Assembly (NCBI RefSeq): GCF_900198835.1
Contig: NZ_LT900021.1
Coordinates: 1,426,001-1,490,000, forward strand
DNA length: 64,000 nt
DNA from: Thermococcus henrietii
Lineage (GTDB): Archaea; Methanobacteriota_B; Thermococci; Thermococcales; Thermococcaceae
Reading direction: 5' to 3'
Numbering within the stretch: position 1 is the first letter of the stretch; every line of letters begins with the position of its first letter. Shown here in pieces: positions 17,048 through 26,984 of this stretch. The position numbers and the translations under genes were made by a program. The notes under the pieces were generated by a model. It searched no databases, had not been told where the DNA came from, and saw nothing but the letters and a program-made list of their open reading frames with translations.

Positions 17048-17352
17048 TCCACCACCCCTGCTTCCCGAAGCAACTTTTCATACTCCCCGAGCTCAACCCG
17101 AATCTCAACAACGTTTTCGACGTTTATCACGAGCGTTCCCGTCCCATCTCGAACGACCAGCACGGCCTTATCAACGTTGCCCTCCTTCACCTTCTCCCGC
17201 GCGTATTTGAGCTTCTCCTCGTCCGATTTGAGCATATCGTCGAGGAGGGAAACCCTGTTCTCGACATCCGCCGCGACAATCCCATAGCGTTCGATGTCCT
17301 CAATGGCTTTTCTCGCGAAGTCTGGGGGAAGGTTGTAGGTCTTTACGTCCAT
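17044..17352 (-). CDS. Conserved hypothetical protein upstream of bud32
   Basis: A 102-residue soluble protein (MDVKTYNLPPDFARKAIEDI) with a helical N-terminal half and a beta-rich C-terminal half (KAVLVVRDGTGTLVINVENV). I do not recognise it. GGTGGTGGGC upstream of ATG 17352 favours that start over the GTG at 17373. Four-base overlap with bud32 suggests a linked role, for example in translation or tRNA modification, but this is inference from position only. Confidence 0.7.
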   Translation of the reverse strand: MDVKTYNLPPDFARKAIEDIERYGIVAADVENRVSLLDDMLKSDEEKLKYAREKVKEGNVDKAVLVVRDGTGTLVINVENVVEIRVELGEYEKLLREAGVVE

Positions 17353-17470
17353 GGACTGCCCACCACCCGTCATTGTCCCCCAAGGTTTTAGCCCTTTCCA
17401 TAATCGCTCCAGCTTTTTTCTGTCGATTGACCAAAATTAAACTGAAAATTTGAACAATTTGAACCAAAAA

Positions 17471-17478
17471 TTTATATA
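17471..17478 (+). promoter_or_regulatory. TATA box of the thermosome gene
   Basis: TTTATATA preceded by the A-rich BRE CCAAAAA. The predicted TSS near 17500 gives a leader of about 30 bases ending in TTTGGAGG, an SD ten bases from the ATG at 17533. A heat-shock regulator (Phr) operator could be expected here, but I could not recognise one. Confidence 0.65.
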
Positions 17479-17532
17479 GAGCGCTGACGAACTGATTCCG
17501 CAAAAAGGCAAAACGTTTGGAGGAATGCCAAA

Positions 17533-19188
17533 ATGAGCATGAGTGGACAGCCGGTTGTTATTCTCCCGGAGGGAACCCAGAGGTATATAGGTAAGGACGC
17601 CCAGAGGCTGAACATCCTCGCGGCGAGGATTGTCGCCGAGACGGTTAGAACCACCCTTGGCCCGAAGGGTATGGACAAGATGCTCGTCGACAGCCTCGGC
17701 GACATCGTCATCACCAACGACGGCGCCACCATCCTCGACAAGATTGACCTTCAGCACCCTGCCGCGAAGATGATGGTTGAGGTTGCTAAGACGCAGGACA
17801 AGGAGGCCGGTGATGGTACTACTACCGCCGTTGTCATTGCTGGTGAGCTTCTGAAGAAGGCCGAGGAGCTTCTTGACCAGAACATTCACCCGAGCATAAT
17901 CGTCAAGGGTTACACCATGGCGGCCGAGAAGGCCCAGGAGATACTCGACGAGATAGCCATCAAGGTGAATCCCGACGACGAGGAGACCCTCCTCAAGATA
18001 GCCGGCACCTCAATCACCGGAAAGAGCGCCGAGGCTCACCGCGAGCTCTTAGCTAAGCTCGCCGTTGAGGCCGTCAGGCAGGTCGCCGAGAAGGAGAACG
18101 GAAAGTACAAGGTTGACATCGACAACATTAAGATAGAGAAGAAGCCCGGCGAGAGCGTTGACGAGAGCGAGCTCATTCGCGGTGTCGTCATCGACAAGGA
18201 GGTCGTTCACCCGAGGATGCCAAGGCGCGTCGAGAACGCCAAGATTGCCCTCATCGGCGACGCCCTTGAGGTCAAGAAGACCGAGACCGATGCGAAGATA
18301 AACATCACCAGCCCGGACCAGCTCTTCGACTTCATAGAGCAGGAGGAGAAGATGCTCAGGGACATGGTCGAGGCGATAGCCAAGACCGGGGCCAACGTTC
18401 TCTTCGTCCAGAAGGGCATCGACGACCTGGCCCAGCACTACCTGGCCAAGCACGGCATAATGGCCGTTCGCAGGGTCAAGAAGAGCGACATGGAGAAGCT
18501 TGCGAAGGCCACCGGCGCCAAGATAGTCACCAACGTTAAGGACCTTACCAGCGAGGACCTTGGTGAGGCTGAGCTTGTCGAGCAGAGGAAGGTTGCCGGC
18601 GAGAACATGATATTCGTCGAGGGCTGCAGGAACCCGAAGGCGGTAACCATACTCATCAGAGGTGGAACCGAGCACGTGGTTGACGAGGTCGAGAGGGCCC
18701 TTGAGGATGCCATCAAGGTCGTCAAGGACGTCATGGAGGACGGTGCAATACTCCCAGCCGGCGGTGCTCCTGAAATCGAGCTCAGCATCAGGCTCGACGA
18801 GTTCGCCAAGCAGGTCGGCGGTAAGGAGGCTCTGGCCATCGAGGCCTTCGCCGAGGCCCTCAAGATAATCCCGAAGACCCTCGCTGAGAACGCTGGCCTT
18901 GACCCGGTTGACATTATGGTCAAGGTCATCAGTGAGCACAAGAACAAGGGCCTCGGAATCGGCATAGACGTCTTCGAGGGCAAGCCTGCGGACATGCTTG
19001 AGAAGGGCATCATCGCCCCGCTCCGCGTCCCGAAGCAGGCCATCAAGAGCGCCAGCGAGGCGGCAATAATGATACTCAGAATCGACGACGTCATCGCCGC
19101 CAAGCCCAGCAAGTCCGAGGGAGGACAGGCCGGCGGAATGGGCGGTATGGGTGGAATGGGTGGCATGGACATGGGTATGGGCATGTGA
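17533..19188 (+). CDS. Thermosome (group II chaperonin) subunit, GGM-tail type
   Basis: ATP-driven folding chaperone subunit of 551 residues forming an octameric double ring. Equatorial signatures are [22 protein letters not shown] and the catalytic [15 protein letters not shown]; the apical domain includes the helical-protrusion region after [18 protein letters not shown]. The C-terminus is a GGM repeat ending DMGMGM. As I recall, Thermococcus has two chaperonins, and the GGM tail goes with the heat-induced one (CpkB), while the cold-induced CpkA has an acidic tail; this points to the heat-induced form. Confidence 0.97.
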   Translation: MSMSGQPVVILPEGTQRYIGKDAQRLNILAARIVAETVRTTLGPKGMDKMLVDSLGDIVITNDGATILDKIDLQHPAAKMMVEVAKTQDKEAGDGTTTAVVIAGELLKKAEELLDQNIHPSIIVKGYTMAAEKAQEILDEIAIKVNPDDEETLLKIAGTSITGKSAEAHRELLAKLAVEAVRQVAEKENGKYKVDIDNIKIEKKPGESVDESELIRGVVIDKEVVHPRMPRRVENAKIALIGDALEVKKTETDAKINITSPDQLFDFIEQEEKMLRDMVEAIAKTGANVLFVQKGIDDLAQHYLAKHGIMAVRRVKKSDMEKLAKATGAKIVTNVKDLTSEDLGEAELVEQRKVAGENMIFVEGCRNPKAVTILIRGGTEHVVDEVERALEDAIKVVKDVMEDGAILPAGGAPEIELSIRLDEFAKQVGGKEALAIEAFAEALKIIPKTLAENAGLDPVDIMVKVISEHKNKGLGIGIDVFEGKPADMLEKGIIAPLRVPKQAIKSASEAAIMILRIDDVIAAKPSKSEGGQAGGMGGMGGMGGMDMGMGM

Positions 19189-19260
19189 TGCCCCTTTTCT
19201 ACCCAATTTTGACCAAAAAGATTTATTTTTCGCCCTTGTATTCTTCCCCGGGGTGAGACG

Positions 19261-20133
19261 ATGGGGCTCGAAATGTGGCTCCGAACGGGGCTGTTGATGG
19301 CAATCCTCACCGGGCTGCTTATGGGAATCGGCTACCTCTTCGGAGGGCCCAGCTTAGCGTTCATAATGTTCCTCTTCGCCATGCTCTTCAACTTCATAAC
19401 CTACTGGTACAGCGACAAAATCGTGCTTAGCTGGTACAACGCGAGGATAGTTGACGAAACTGAGGCCCCTGAGCTCTACGCAATAGTGAGAAACCTCGCC
19501 GAGAGGGCAGGGCTCCCGATGCCCAGGATAGCGATAATCCCGACCGAAACTCCGAACGCCTTCGCCACAGGAAGGGACCCGAAGCACGCGGTCGTCGCCG
19601 TAACCCAGGGACTCCTCAGAATCCTCAACAGGGACGAGCTTGAAGCCGTCCTCGGTCACGAGCTAACCCACGTCAAGAACAGGGATATCCTCATCGGAAC
19701 AATCGCGGCCGCGATGGCAGGAGCGATAATGCAACTCGCCTACTGGGCTCGCTGGATAGCGATATTCGGCTCCTACGACGACCGTGACGGCGACAACATC
19801 ATCGCCGCAATCCTCATAGCGATACTCGCACCAATCGCGGCGATGTTGATTCAAGCCGCTATAAGCCGTTCGAGGGAGTTCCTTGCTGACGAAGGCGGTG
19901 CGAAGCTCAGCGGAAAGCCCTGGGCTCTGGCCAGCGCGCTCCTCAAGATTGAGCAGGCCGTCCGCTACAGGCCGATGCGCGAGGGCAACCCGGCAACCGC
20001 CCACATGTTCATCATCAACCCCTTCAGGGGAATGAGCATCGCCGAACTGTTCTCAACGCATCCGCCGACGGAGAAGAGAATCGAGAGGCTCAGGAAGCTC
20101 GCCGAGGAGATGGGCTACGTCCCCAACTTCTGA
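19261..20133 (+). CDS. htpX: HtpX-type membrane zinc protease
   Basis: M48 family integral membrane metalloprotease of 290 residues, involved in membrane-protein quality control. Two N-terminal TM helices (about 8-27 and 30-50), the zinc motif HELTH at residues 123-127, TM segments around 138-190, and the third ligand region [13 protein letters not shown]. The neighbouring thermosome gene fits a protein-quality theme, though HtpX has its own TATA-like TTTATTTT near 19222. ATG at 19261 follows GGGGTGAGACG. Confidence 0.93.
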   Translation: MGLEMWLRTGLLMAILTGLLMGIGYLFGGPSLAFIMFLFAMLFNFITYWYSDKIVLSWYNARIVDETEAPELYAIVRNLAERAGLPMPRIAIIPTETPNAFATGRDPKHAVVAVTQGLLRILNRDELEAVLGHELTHVKNRDILIGTIAAAMAGAIMQLAYWARWIAIFGSYDDRDGDNIIAAILIAILAPIAAMLIQAAISRSREFLADEGGAKLSGKPWALASALLKIEQAVRYRPMREGNPATAHMFIINPFRGMSIAELFSTHPPTEKRIERLRKLAEEMGYVPNF

Positions 20134-20254
20134 ATTCAATTTTTGCATAATAATTTAATCCCCCAATTCTTTATTTATGTAATTCTGCTGAAAACTGTCG
20201 GTTGCGCTTCTCAACGATATGCATTTAAACGTTAGTCCTCAACTCTTAACGGTG

Positions 20255-21403
20255 ATGAACGTGAAAGCCGTAAGGGCAACCCTTCTCTACGACGGCCTCG
20301 GCAACGTCCAGAGGGACGTTTACGTCGTTTTCGATAAAAACATCGTGGACGTAACCAAAGAGAAACCAAAGGATGCAGAAGTAATCGCTGAGGGTGTTGT
20401 AACCCCAGCCTTCATAGACGGCCACAGCCACATTGGAATGGACCGCTACGGAGAGCCCTACCAGGAGGGCGAGGCCAACGAGCAGATGGATTCGGTTCTT
20501 CCGCTCGTCGATGCGCTCTACTCCATCTATATGGATGACAAGGCCTTCAAACACTCAATCGAGTTCGGCGTGCTCTACTCCTCGGTCCTGCCGGGAAGCG
20601 GTAACATCATTGGCGGAAAGGCAGTCTTCATAAAGAACTACGGGCGCGACATCGAGGACGCTTTCATCCAGTACGCGGGCGTTAAAGCTGCTTTCGGCTA
20701 CAACCCGCGCTCGACCACGAGCTGGAAGGGAACGAGGCCGAGCACGAGAATGGGCGCGATAGGAATTCTCCTCAACTGGCTCATCAAGACTCAGAAGACG
20801 ATAGCCCTCATCGAAAAGGGCAAGAAGGAGCCTGAGGAGGTCGAGCCAACCGTTGAAGCGCTAATCCCTGTCCTCAAGGGCGAACTTCCGCTCCGCGTCC
20901 ACGTCCACAAGGAGGACGACATCGCGGCTCTGCTGATGATAAAGCGGAAGTTCGGGCTTAAGATTACCATTGAACACGCCGGCGACGTCCACAGCAGGGA
21001 GACCTTTGAGAAGATTAAGGCCGAGGGCGTTCCCGTAATCTACGGCCCCTTCGACAGCCACCCCTACAAGGTGGAACTCAAGCACGAGGACTGGAAGAAC
21101 GCCAGGTATTTGCTCGAGGTCAGGCCCCTCTTCGGCCTCATGAGCGACCACCCGGTCACGCTCCAGGCGAACCTCTACCTACAGCTCAGGCACTTCATAA
21201 GGCTCGGCATGAGCAAGGCGGAAGCGATAAAGGTAATCACCCACAACAACGCGAAGATACTCGGTGTTGACGACAGGCTCGGAAGTATAGAGAAGGGCAA
21301 GTGGGCCTCTCTGGTAGTCTGGAACGGAGACCCCTTCAACCTCGAGAACTACCCGACGCACATCTTCGCCGAGGGCGAGCTTATTCACGAGGCGGACTGG
21401 TGA
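20255..21403 (+). CDS. Amidohydrolase family protein (imidazolonepropionase-like)
   Basis: Metal-dependent hydrolase of about 382 residues. The N-terminal beta sandwich is followed by the HxH motif GHSHIGMDRYGE, then the TIM barrel with HVHKEDD, IEHAGDVHS and the catalytic Asp in SDHPV; the C-terminal DDRLGSIEKGKWASLVVW closes the sandwich. The natural substrate is not known for this archaeal branch, and cyclic amide or dipeptide-type substrates are possible. ATG at 20255 is preceded by GGTG; TTTAAA at 20224 is the likely TATA. An earlier ATG at 20219 lies upstream of that TATA and is unlikely. Confidence 0.85.
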   Translation: MNVKAVRATLLYDGLGNVQRDVYVVFDKNIVDVTKEKPKDAEVIAEGVVTPAFIDGHSHIGMDRYGEPYQEGEANEQMDSVLPLVDALYSIYMDDKAFKHSIEFGVLYSSVLPGSGNIIGGKAVFIKNYGRDIEDAFIQYAGVKAAFGYNPRSTTSWKGTRPSTRMGAIGILLNWLIKTQKTIALIEKGKKEPEEVEPTVEALIPVLKGELPLRVHVHKEDDIAALLMIKRKFGLKITIEHAGDVHSRETFEKIKAEGVPVIYGPFDSHPYKVELKHEDWKNARYLLEVRPLFGLMSDHPVTLQANLYLQLRHFIRLGMSKAEAIKVITHNNAKILGVDDRLGSIEKGKWASLVVWNGDPFNLENYPTHIFAEGELIHEADW

Positions 21404-21441
21404 GTTAAAGCCTTTTACCTCCTTTTTGTTATTCTGTTGCT

Positions 21442-22245
21442 TCAGATGTCAACGCTCCTCGTCATCGCGCCGTCTATGACGACGGTGGAGCCGAGCATGT
21501 ATTCGGCATCATCACTGAGCAGAAATGCCACAAGCGAGCCGAGTTCGCTCCACCTTCCGGTTCTGTGAAGGGGCGTTCTGCCGAGCACCTCGCGTTCCCA
21601 CGTCTCTTCGAAGGGCTCTCCCCTCTCCTCGGCAACCGCCTTGAGGTTCTCCCGCGCACCGGGCGTGTCAAAACTGCCGAGCAGAACGGAGTAAGCCCGG
21701 ATTCCCTTACCTCCATAGGTCCTCGAAACGCTCTTCGCCAGCTGAACAAGTCCGGCGCGCGTTACATCGGCAAGGACGAGCGGGGGCATCGGTTCCTTTA
21801 TCGAGACCGAGTTCAGGTAGACGAGAACGCCCTTCCGCTTCGTTTCAAGCCATGTTTGAACCAGGAGCGTCGTTAGATAGCCCGGCGCCACCGTGTGGAG
21901 CGCTGAAGCCTCAATCCAGTCGAGGTAGGTGGCTTCATGAAGGAGACACGGCTCACAGCGGACGTTGCCAGCGTTCCAGACGAGGGCGTCAACTCTCCCA
22001 AGGAGCTCCCAGCTTTCTTTTACGAGGTTCTCAAGGTCGCGCTGGTCAAAAAGATTGGCCTCAACGGCGTAAACCTCGCCGTAGCCCGAGAGCTCGTCGA
22101 GGGCCTTTCTCAGGTTTTCCCTGTTTCTGGAGCTTATAACAACCCTCGCGTTCCTCCTCAAAAGCTCCCGCGCGACGTTGAAGCCTATTCCCCGTGAGGA
22201 AGCCGTCACTATTACGCCCATTCCCCCAAGGTCGACCTCAATCAT
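21442..22245 (-). CDS. Short-chain dehydrogenase/reductase family protein, catalytic Tyr absent
   Basis: Rossmann-fold SDR of 267 residues with TASSRGIG near residue 14 for NAD(P) and VWNAGNV as the NAG motif. The Ser of the catalytic triad may be in YLNSVS, but the YxxxK motif is not present: the aligned stretch reads LADVTRAGL. Such variants occur among archaeal and bacterial sugar or acyl reductase-like SDRs, so activity may be altered. ATG 22245 has no clear SD; a TATA-like GTTATTAG near 22275 fits a leaderless transcript. Confidence 0.85.
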   Translation of the reverse strand: MIEVDLGGMGVIVTASSRGIGFNVARELLRRNARVVISSRNRENLRKALDELSGYGEVYAVEANLFDQRDLENLVKESWELLGRVDALVWNAGNVRCEPCLLHEATYLDWIEASALHTVAPGYLTTLLVQTWLETKRKGVLVYLNSVSIKEPMPPLVLADVTRAGLVQLAKSVSRTYGGKGIRAYSVLLGSFDTPGARENLKAVAEERGEPFEETWEREVLGRTPLHRTGRWSELGSLVAFLLSDDAEYMLGSTVVIDGAMTRSVDI

Positions 22246-22330
22246 GGTAGCGCATACGGGGACGGGCTAATAACCTTTGTCCCGGTGACGAATTAGGCTT
22301 CCCGAATTTGAGAAATCCCCGTCACTATGG

Positions 22331-22396
22331 CAAAGTTTTCGAGAAAAGAGACTTAAGGTGCAAAACCTTCGGTTTTCAACAGGTTTTTCGAAAAAC
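22331..22396 (+). promoter_or_regulatory. Leader with two palindromes and a hairpin
   Basis: Before the GltD-like gene lie an imperfect palindrome TTTTCGAGAAAA (from 22336), a stem-loop AAAACC-TTC-GGTTTT (22362-22376) and a perfect 14-bp palindrome GTTTTTCGAAAAAC (22383-22396), the last only six bases from the SD GGGGGTGAT. The two TTTTCGA-type palindromes resemble each other and could be operators; the stem-loop may act in the RNA. Confidence 0.5.
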
Positions 22397-22411
22397 TTTG
22401 GGGGTGATAAT

Positions 22412-23458
22412 GTGAAGTTCTACATCTGCAGGGAGAAGAGCGAGCCGAAGCCCTTCAAGGTCGCAATCATCGGCGCGGGTCCCGCTGGACTGACGGCCGC
22501 CGGCTACCTTGCGTGCAGGGGCTACGAGGTTCATGTATACGACAAGATGCCAGAGGGCGGGGGAATGGTAGCCTTTGCGATTCCGGAGGTTAGAATACCG
22601 ATAAAGACCGTTAGAGAAGGTGTCAAAGACCTCGAAAAGCTGGGCGTGAACTTCCACTTCAGGACGAAGGTCATCTACGACTCCCCGCGGGAGCTTGGAG
22701 ACGAGTGGGCTGAGCACTTCGTATCGCTTGAGAGACTGCTTGGTGAGTTCGACGCCCTTCTCATTGCAACAGGCGCCTGGCGTCCGAGGAAGCTGAAGGT
22801 CCCAGGCGTTGATTTGCCGGGCGTTTACGACGCGCTTAAGCTGCTCCACCACATAAAGATGGCGAGGATAGGTTACTACCCCTGGGACCGCGTTCCCGAC
22901 TTGAAGGGCAAGCACGTCGTCATAATCGGAGCGGGCTACACCGCGGTTGACGTGGCAATAGAATCGAGGCTCCTCGGTGCTGAAAAGGTCACGATGGCCT
23001 ACCGCCGTTCCCTCGAGCGGAGCTACGCGAAGGCCGAAATCATGAAGCTCATAGAGGAGGGGCTTGAGTTCATTGAGATGGCCTCGCCCGTAAGAATCAT
23101 CGGCGAAAGCCGGGCCGAAGGGGTTGAGTTCGCGAGGACGAAAATTGTCGAGGGAAGCGTCGTTACAACGGACGAAAGGTTCATCGTTGACGCCGATGTC
23201 GTCGCCTATGCCATCGGCCAGTTACCAACGAGCCCGATTCGAGAAGTCGTTTGTGCGAATGAAGAAATCCTCAAGGAGGCCGGGATTTTCTTTGCCGGAG
23301 ACGTCGTCGCGCCGAGAAACATTGGAACCGCGATGCGAGAGGGAAGGGCGAGGGCGAAGGAGATAGAGGAGTGGCTCACAAAGAAGGCGCCGAGAAAGGT
23401 CTTCCCCGTCCCCGTTACCGCCAGGCTGATAAGCTCTGTCCTGAGCGGAAAGTGCTGA
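22412..23458 (+). CDS. FAD/NAD(P)-dependent oxidoreductase, GltD-like
   Basis: A flavoprotein of 348 residues related to the small subunit of glutamate synthase and to NfnB. FAD motif VAIIGAGPAGLTAAGYL (residue 17 on), GGGMVAFAIPEVRIP, NAD(P) motif VVIIGAGYTAVDVA, and the second FAD block AGDVVAPRNIGTAMREG. It lacks the N-terminal iron-sulfur domain of full-length GltD, and no GltB partner lies nearby; partner and substrate are unknown. The GTG at 22412 is chosen because GGGGGTGAT lies just upstream. The protein ends in Cys (SGKC). Confidence 0.87.
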   Translation: MKFYICREKSEPKPFKVAIIGAGPAGLTAAGYLACRGYEVHVYDKMPEGGGMVAFAIPEVRIPIKTVREGVKDLEKLGVNFHFRTKVIYDSPRELGDEWAEHFVSLERLLGEFDALLIATGAWRPRKLKVPGVDLPGVYDALKLLHHIKMARIGYYPWDRVPDLKGKHVVIIGAGYTAVDVAIESRLLGAEKVTMAYRRSLERSYAKAEIMKLIEEGLEFIEMASPVRIIGESRAEGVEFARTKIVEGSVVTTDERFIVDADVVAYAIGQLPTSPIREVVCANEEILKEAGIFFAGDVVAPRNIGTAMREGRARAKEIEEWLTKKAPRKVFPVPVTARLISSVLSGKC

Positions 23459-23470
23459 CGAAAGCTTTAA

Positions 23471-24505
<1,035 letters not shown>

Positions 24506-24506
24506 G

Positions 24507-24591
24507 TTTGCACCGCCACTGCAAACTTTTTTTAAATCCCTTTGCAGTTTGAGTGCAAAATCTTTATAAACATCTTTGCACTATAACTGCA
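24507..24591 (+). promoter_or_regulatory. Promoter with three TTTGCA-N7-TGCAAA operators
   Basis: Three copies of a 19-bp inverted repeat: 24507-24525 (spacer CCGCCAC), 24541-24559 (spacer GTTTGAG) and 24575-24591 (spacer CTATAAC, right arm TGCAca imperfect). The centres are 34 and 33 bases apart, about three helical turns, so a bound protein would lie on one face. The TATA CTTTATAAA (24562-24570) lies between copies two and three, and the third abuts the start codon at 24593. The layout predicts cooperative repression. Confidence 0.75.
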
Positions 24592-24592
24592 C

Positions 24593-25750
24593 ATGCTTGA
24601 GGTACAGAACCCGTGGTGGTTTGGCGAATCTGACAGAGACTGGGAGCTCTTCGAAAAGCTCACCTATAAGGTCAGGCCGAAGTGGCTCGACGGGCTCTCA
24701 TTGAAGCCTTTTTCGCTCAACTTCGTCGTCGGCCCAAGAAGGGTCGGGAAAACCATCGGAATAAAGCTTCTCATTAAAGAGCTCCTCAAAAAAGTCAGTA
24801 CTCTCTATGCCGTCTTTTACTTCAGCTGTGACGTGCTTGAGGACTACAAGGAGCTTTTGGAGGTTCTAAACGAGTACCTCCGACTGAAGAGACGAAAGGG
24901 CATAAAAACGGCCTTTATATTCCTCGATGAGGTTAGCTTAGTTGAGGACTGGTGGCGTGCCCTGAAGTTCCTCATAGACAGGGGCGAGCTGAGGGACGAT
25001 GTCGTTACCGTAACGGGCTCGATTTCCCTTGCTCTTGGACGGCACTTCGAGACCTTCGGGGGTAGGAGGGGGAACGGGAGAACGGTTGAGGTCATGCCGC
25101 TGAGCTTCCACGACTACTACAGCCTTTTCTACGACGAGTTCTTTCCCTCAACGGGAAAGGAGGTCTTCGAGAATTACCTCGAGACGGGGGGATACCTCGC
25201 ATACCTAAACGGCACCCTTAAGGTTGAGGAGCTCGTGGGCTTCCTGAAGGCGGACCTGAAAGCTTTAGAGCGCTCGACCGACCTCGCGAGGGACATTATG
25301 GGTGCTATACTCGATAAAGCGCCATCGCCGACTTCATTCAACGCGATAGCGAAGGCCGTCGGGGTTTCGCCCCACACCGCGAGGGATTACGTTGAGCTCT
25401 TCGAGGCGTTTCACGTCCTCCTGCAGGTTCTCTACCTCGGAGGCGACGGGAAGATCTATCCGCGGAAGGAAAGGAAGCTGATTCTCCGCGACCCGCTCAT
25501 CGTGAGGGCCATGGAGCTCTGGACGAGGAGAAAGGTTGATAGGGCCGTTCTCTACGAGTGGCTCGTTCAGGAGCACCTATACCGAAAGTTCGGGGAGGTT
25601 TACTATTACAGGAACTCCTACGAGGTTGATGCAATCGCTGGAAACCTAAAGGTCGAGGTGAAGTCGGGGGAGAGAGGGGGAAGGTACCCGAAGGACGTTA
25701 AAGTCCTGAAGGGCTCGGAGGTTCCGGGATTCCTTTACAACCTCACTTAG
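24593..25750 (+). CDS. AAA ATPase with DUF4143-type C-terminus
   Basis: A 385-residue archaeal ATPase of the type common in accessory regions. Walker A GPRRVGKT (residues 47-54), Walker B AFIFLDEVSLVEDWW, sensor-like VTVTGSIS, then a winged-helix-like segment SFNAIAKAVGVSPHTARDYVELF and a C-terminal nuclease-like motif EVDAIAGNLKVEVKSG. Its biological role is unproven; such proteins have been linked to mobile elements and toxin-like systems. It may regulate itself through its HTH and the three upstream repeats, which is inference. Ends overlap the facing broken gene by eight bases. Confidence 0.85.
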   Translation: MLEVQNPWWFGESDRDWELFEKLTYKVRPKWLDGLSLKPFSLNFVVGPRRVGKTIGIKLLIKELLKKVSTLYAVFYFSCDVLEDYKELLEVLNEYLRLKRRKGIKTAFIFLDEVSLVEDWWRALKFLIDRGELRDDVVTVTGSISLALGRHFETFGGRRGNGRTVEVMPLSFHDYYSLFYDEFFPSTGKEVFENYLETGGYLAYLNGTLKVEELVGFLKADLKALERSTDLARDIMGAILDKAPSPTSFNAIAKAVGVSPHTARDYVELFEAFHVLLQVLYLGGDGKIYPRKERKLILRDPLIVRAMELWTRRKVDRAVLYEWLVQEHLYRKFGEVYYYRNSYEVDAIAGNLKVEVKSGERGGRYPKDVKVLKGSEVPGFLYNLT

Positions 25751-26857
25751 CGAATTCCCTTATCCCCTCAACATCTTTCCTCTGGACGAGCCTGAGGAGC
25801 TTAACCGTATAGGCTATCTCAAGCGCGTTCTCCTCAGGGTTTTCGAGGAGTTCGTCGAGCCTTCTCAAAAGGTCTCCCTCCGCCCGCTTCATCGCCCCGT
25901 CCGAGAACCCCGCGTATTCAAGGGCCTTTGCTATGGCGACGAGCTCAGAAGATGGCCGCCGAAGCTTCTTGGCAGGGGTTGAGGTTTCTGATTTTCGGAC
26001 TTCAAAAGCCCCTGGGTCAATTCCCTTCTTCTTGAGGAATTCGTACCATAAATCGCCATACACTTCCTCTGGTTTCACGACGTTCGGGAACACTTTCTTC
26101 AGTTCAATTATGTGATCTCCTATTGTTTCAAGCACTTTCTCCCGTGGCACTCGGAGAAGCCCGTCGAACACTCCAGTTAACTGAACTGCCGGCGGTTGCT
26201 TGTGTAGGTTTTTGTAGTGGTTAACGGCAATCCAGTATGGATCTGCTCGATTGTCGAATATGTTGTGCGCAAGTTTGTCCGAAATCTCAATAGCATTCTC
26301 AACAGCCTTTCGGATTTCTTTCTTGTCTATAATCTTTCCCCTCATCCTATACGCTGTGTAAATGGCATCCGTCATCTCTTCGATTACCTTCTCTCTGTGC
26401 TTCTGCAGGAACTCTTTGAATCTCGGCACCTTTATACCTTTACCTTTTCCTCGGTATGTTATGTCTTCTAAAGGTCTTATTTCATCCAAACCGCGGATTT
26501 CTCCAACGTCTTCACCGATTTCTTTAAGTATTTCGTGGAAGCGGGACATTACATGGTTTGTGTGCGCGCCGCCGATCCCATCTCTTGCCAGCCCAGTGAG
26601 CAGTCCTATGAGAAAATCATATCCAACCTCTGTGGGTGTTTCTCTTTCTGATATAAAATGGGTTCCGTCATTTGCCCAGTGTGTGTTGGGTGTGGGTCGG
26701 GTAAGCCCGCGGCGATCTGGGCAATTTTGGCAAAGACTGTCTTGTTTTCTCCCGTAGGTGCCGTGTATACATCTACCTGCTCCCTTCTCTTTACTGTTCT
26801 GAATCTTCTTTTTTCTTCGATCTCTACTATCCCGGTTCTCTTCCGCGTGAGCACCAT
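25743..26857 (-). pseudogene. Frameshifted gene of unknown function
   Basis: Two coding-looking frames follow each other. From ATG 26857 (SD GGGGTG) one frame reads MVLTRKRTGIVEIEEKRRF to about 26700 and loses sense there; the other frame continues ANDGTHFISERETPTEVGY through to TGA at 25743, for a total of about 370 residues if joined. A one-base shift is needed near 26680-26702, a G/T-rich microrepeat on the plus strand (gtgtgtgttgggtgtgggtcggg) prone to slippage. The distal part is helical and charged, with GLLTGLARDGIGGAHTNHV; APTGENKT in the first part faintly recalls a P-loop. I do not recognise the family. The DNA from about 26100 to 26700 is more AT-rich than its surroundings, suggesting recent acquisition. 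Confidence 0.55.
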
Positions 26858-26984
26858 CTGGCACACCCCTTAAACTTCGCCCTTGGAAGAGATAAGCCTT
26901 TCGAAGTCCTTCAAGTCCCAGACCAAAAGCCCACTTTTCCAGTTCTCCCTTTCTGTCCACGACAAAGAGACATGATAACCTCGA

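Noticed and set aside
17400-17532. Searched for a Phr heat-shock operator upstream of the thermosome
   Set aside because: Only the TATA and SD were recognisable; the remembered TTTA/TGGTAA/AAAA spacing was not found.
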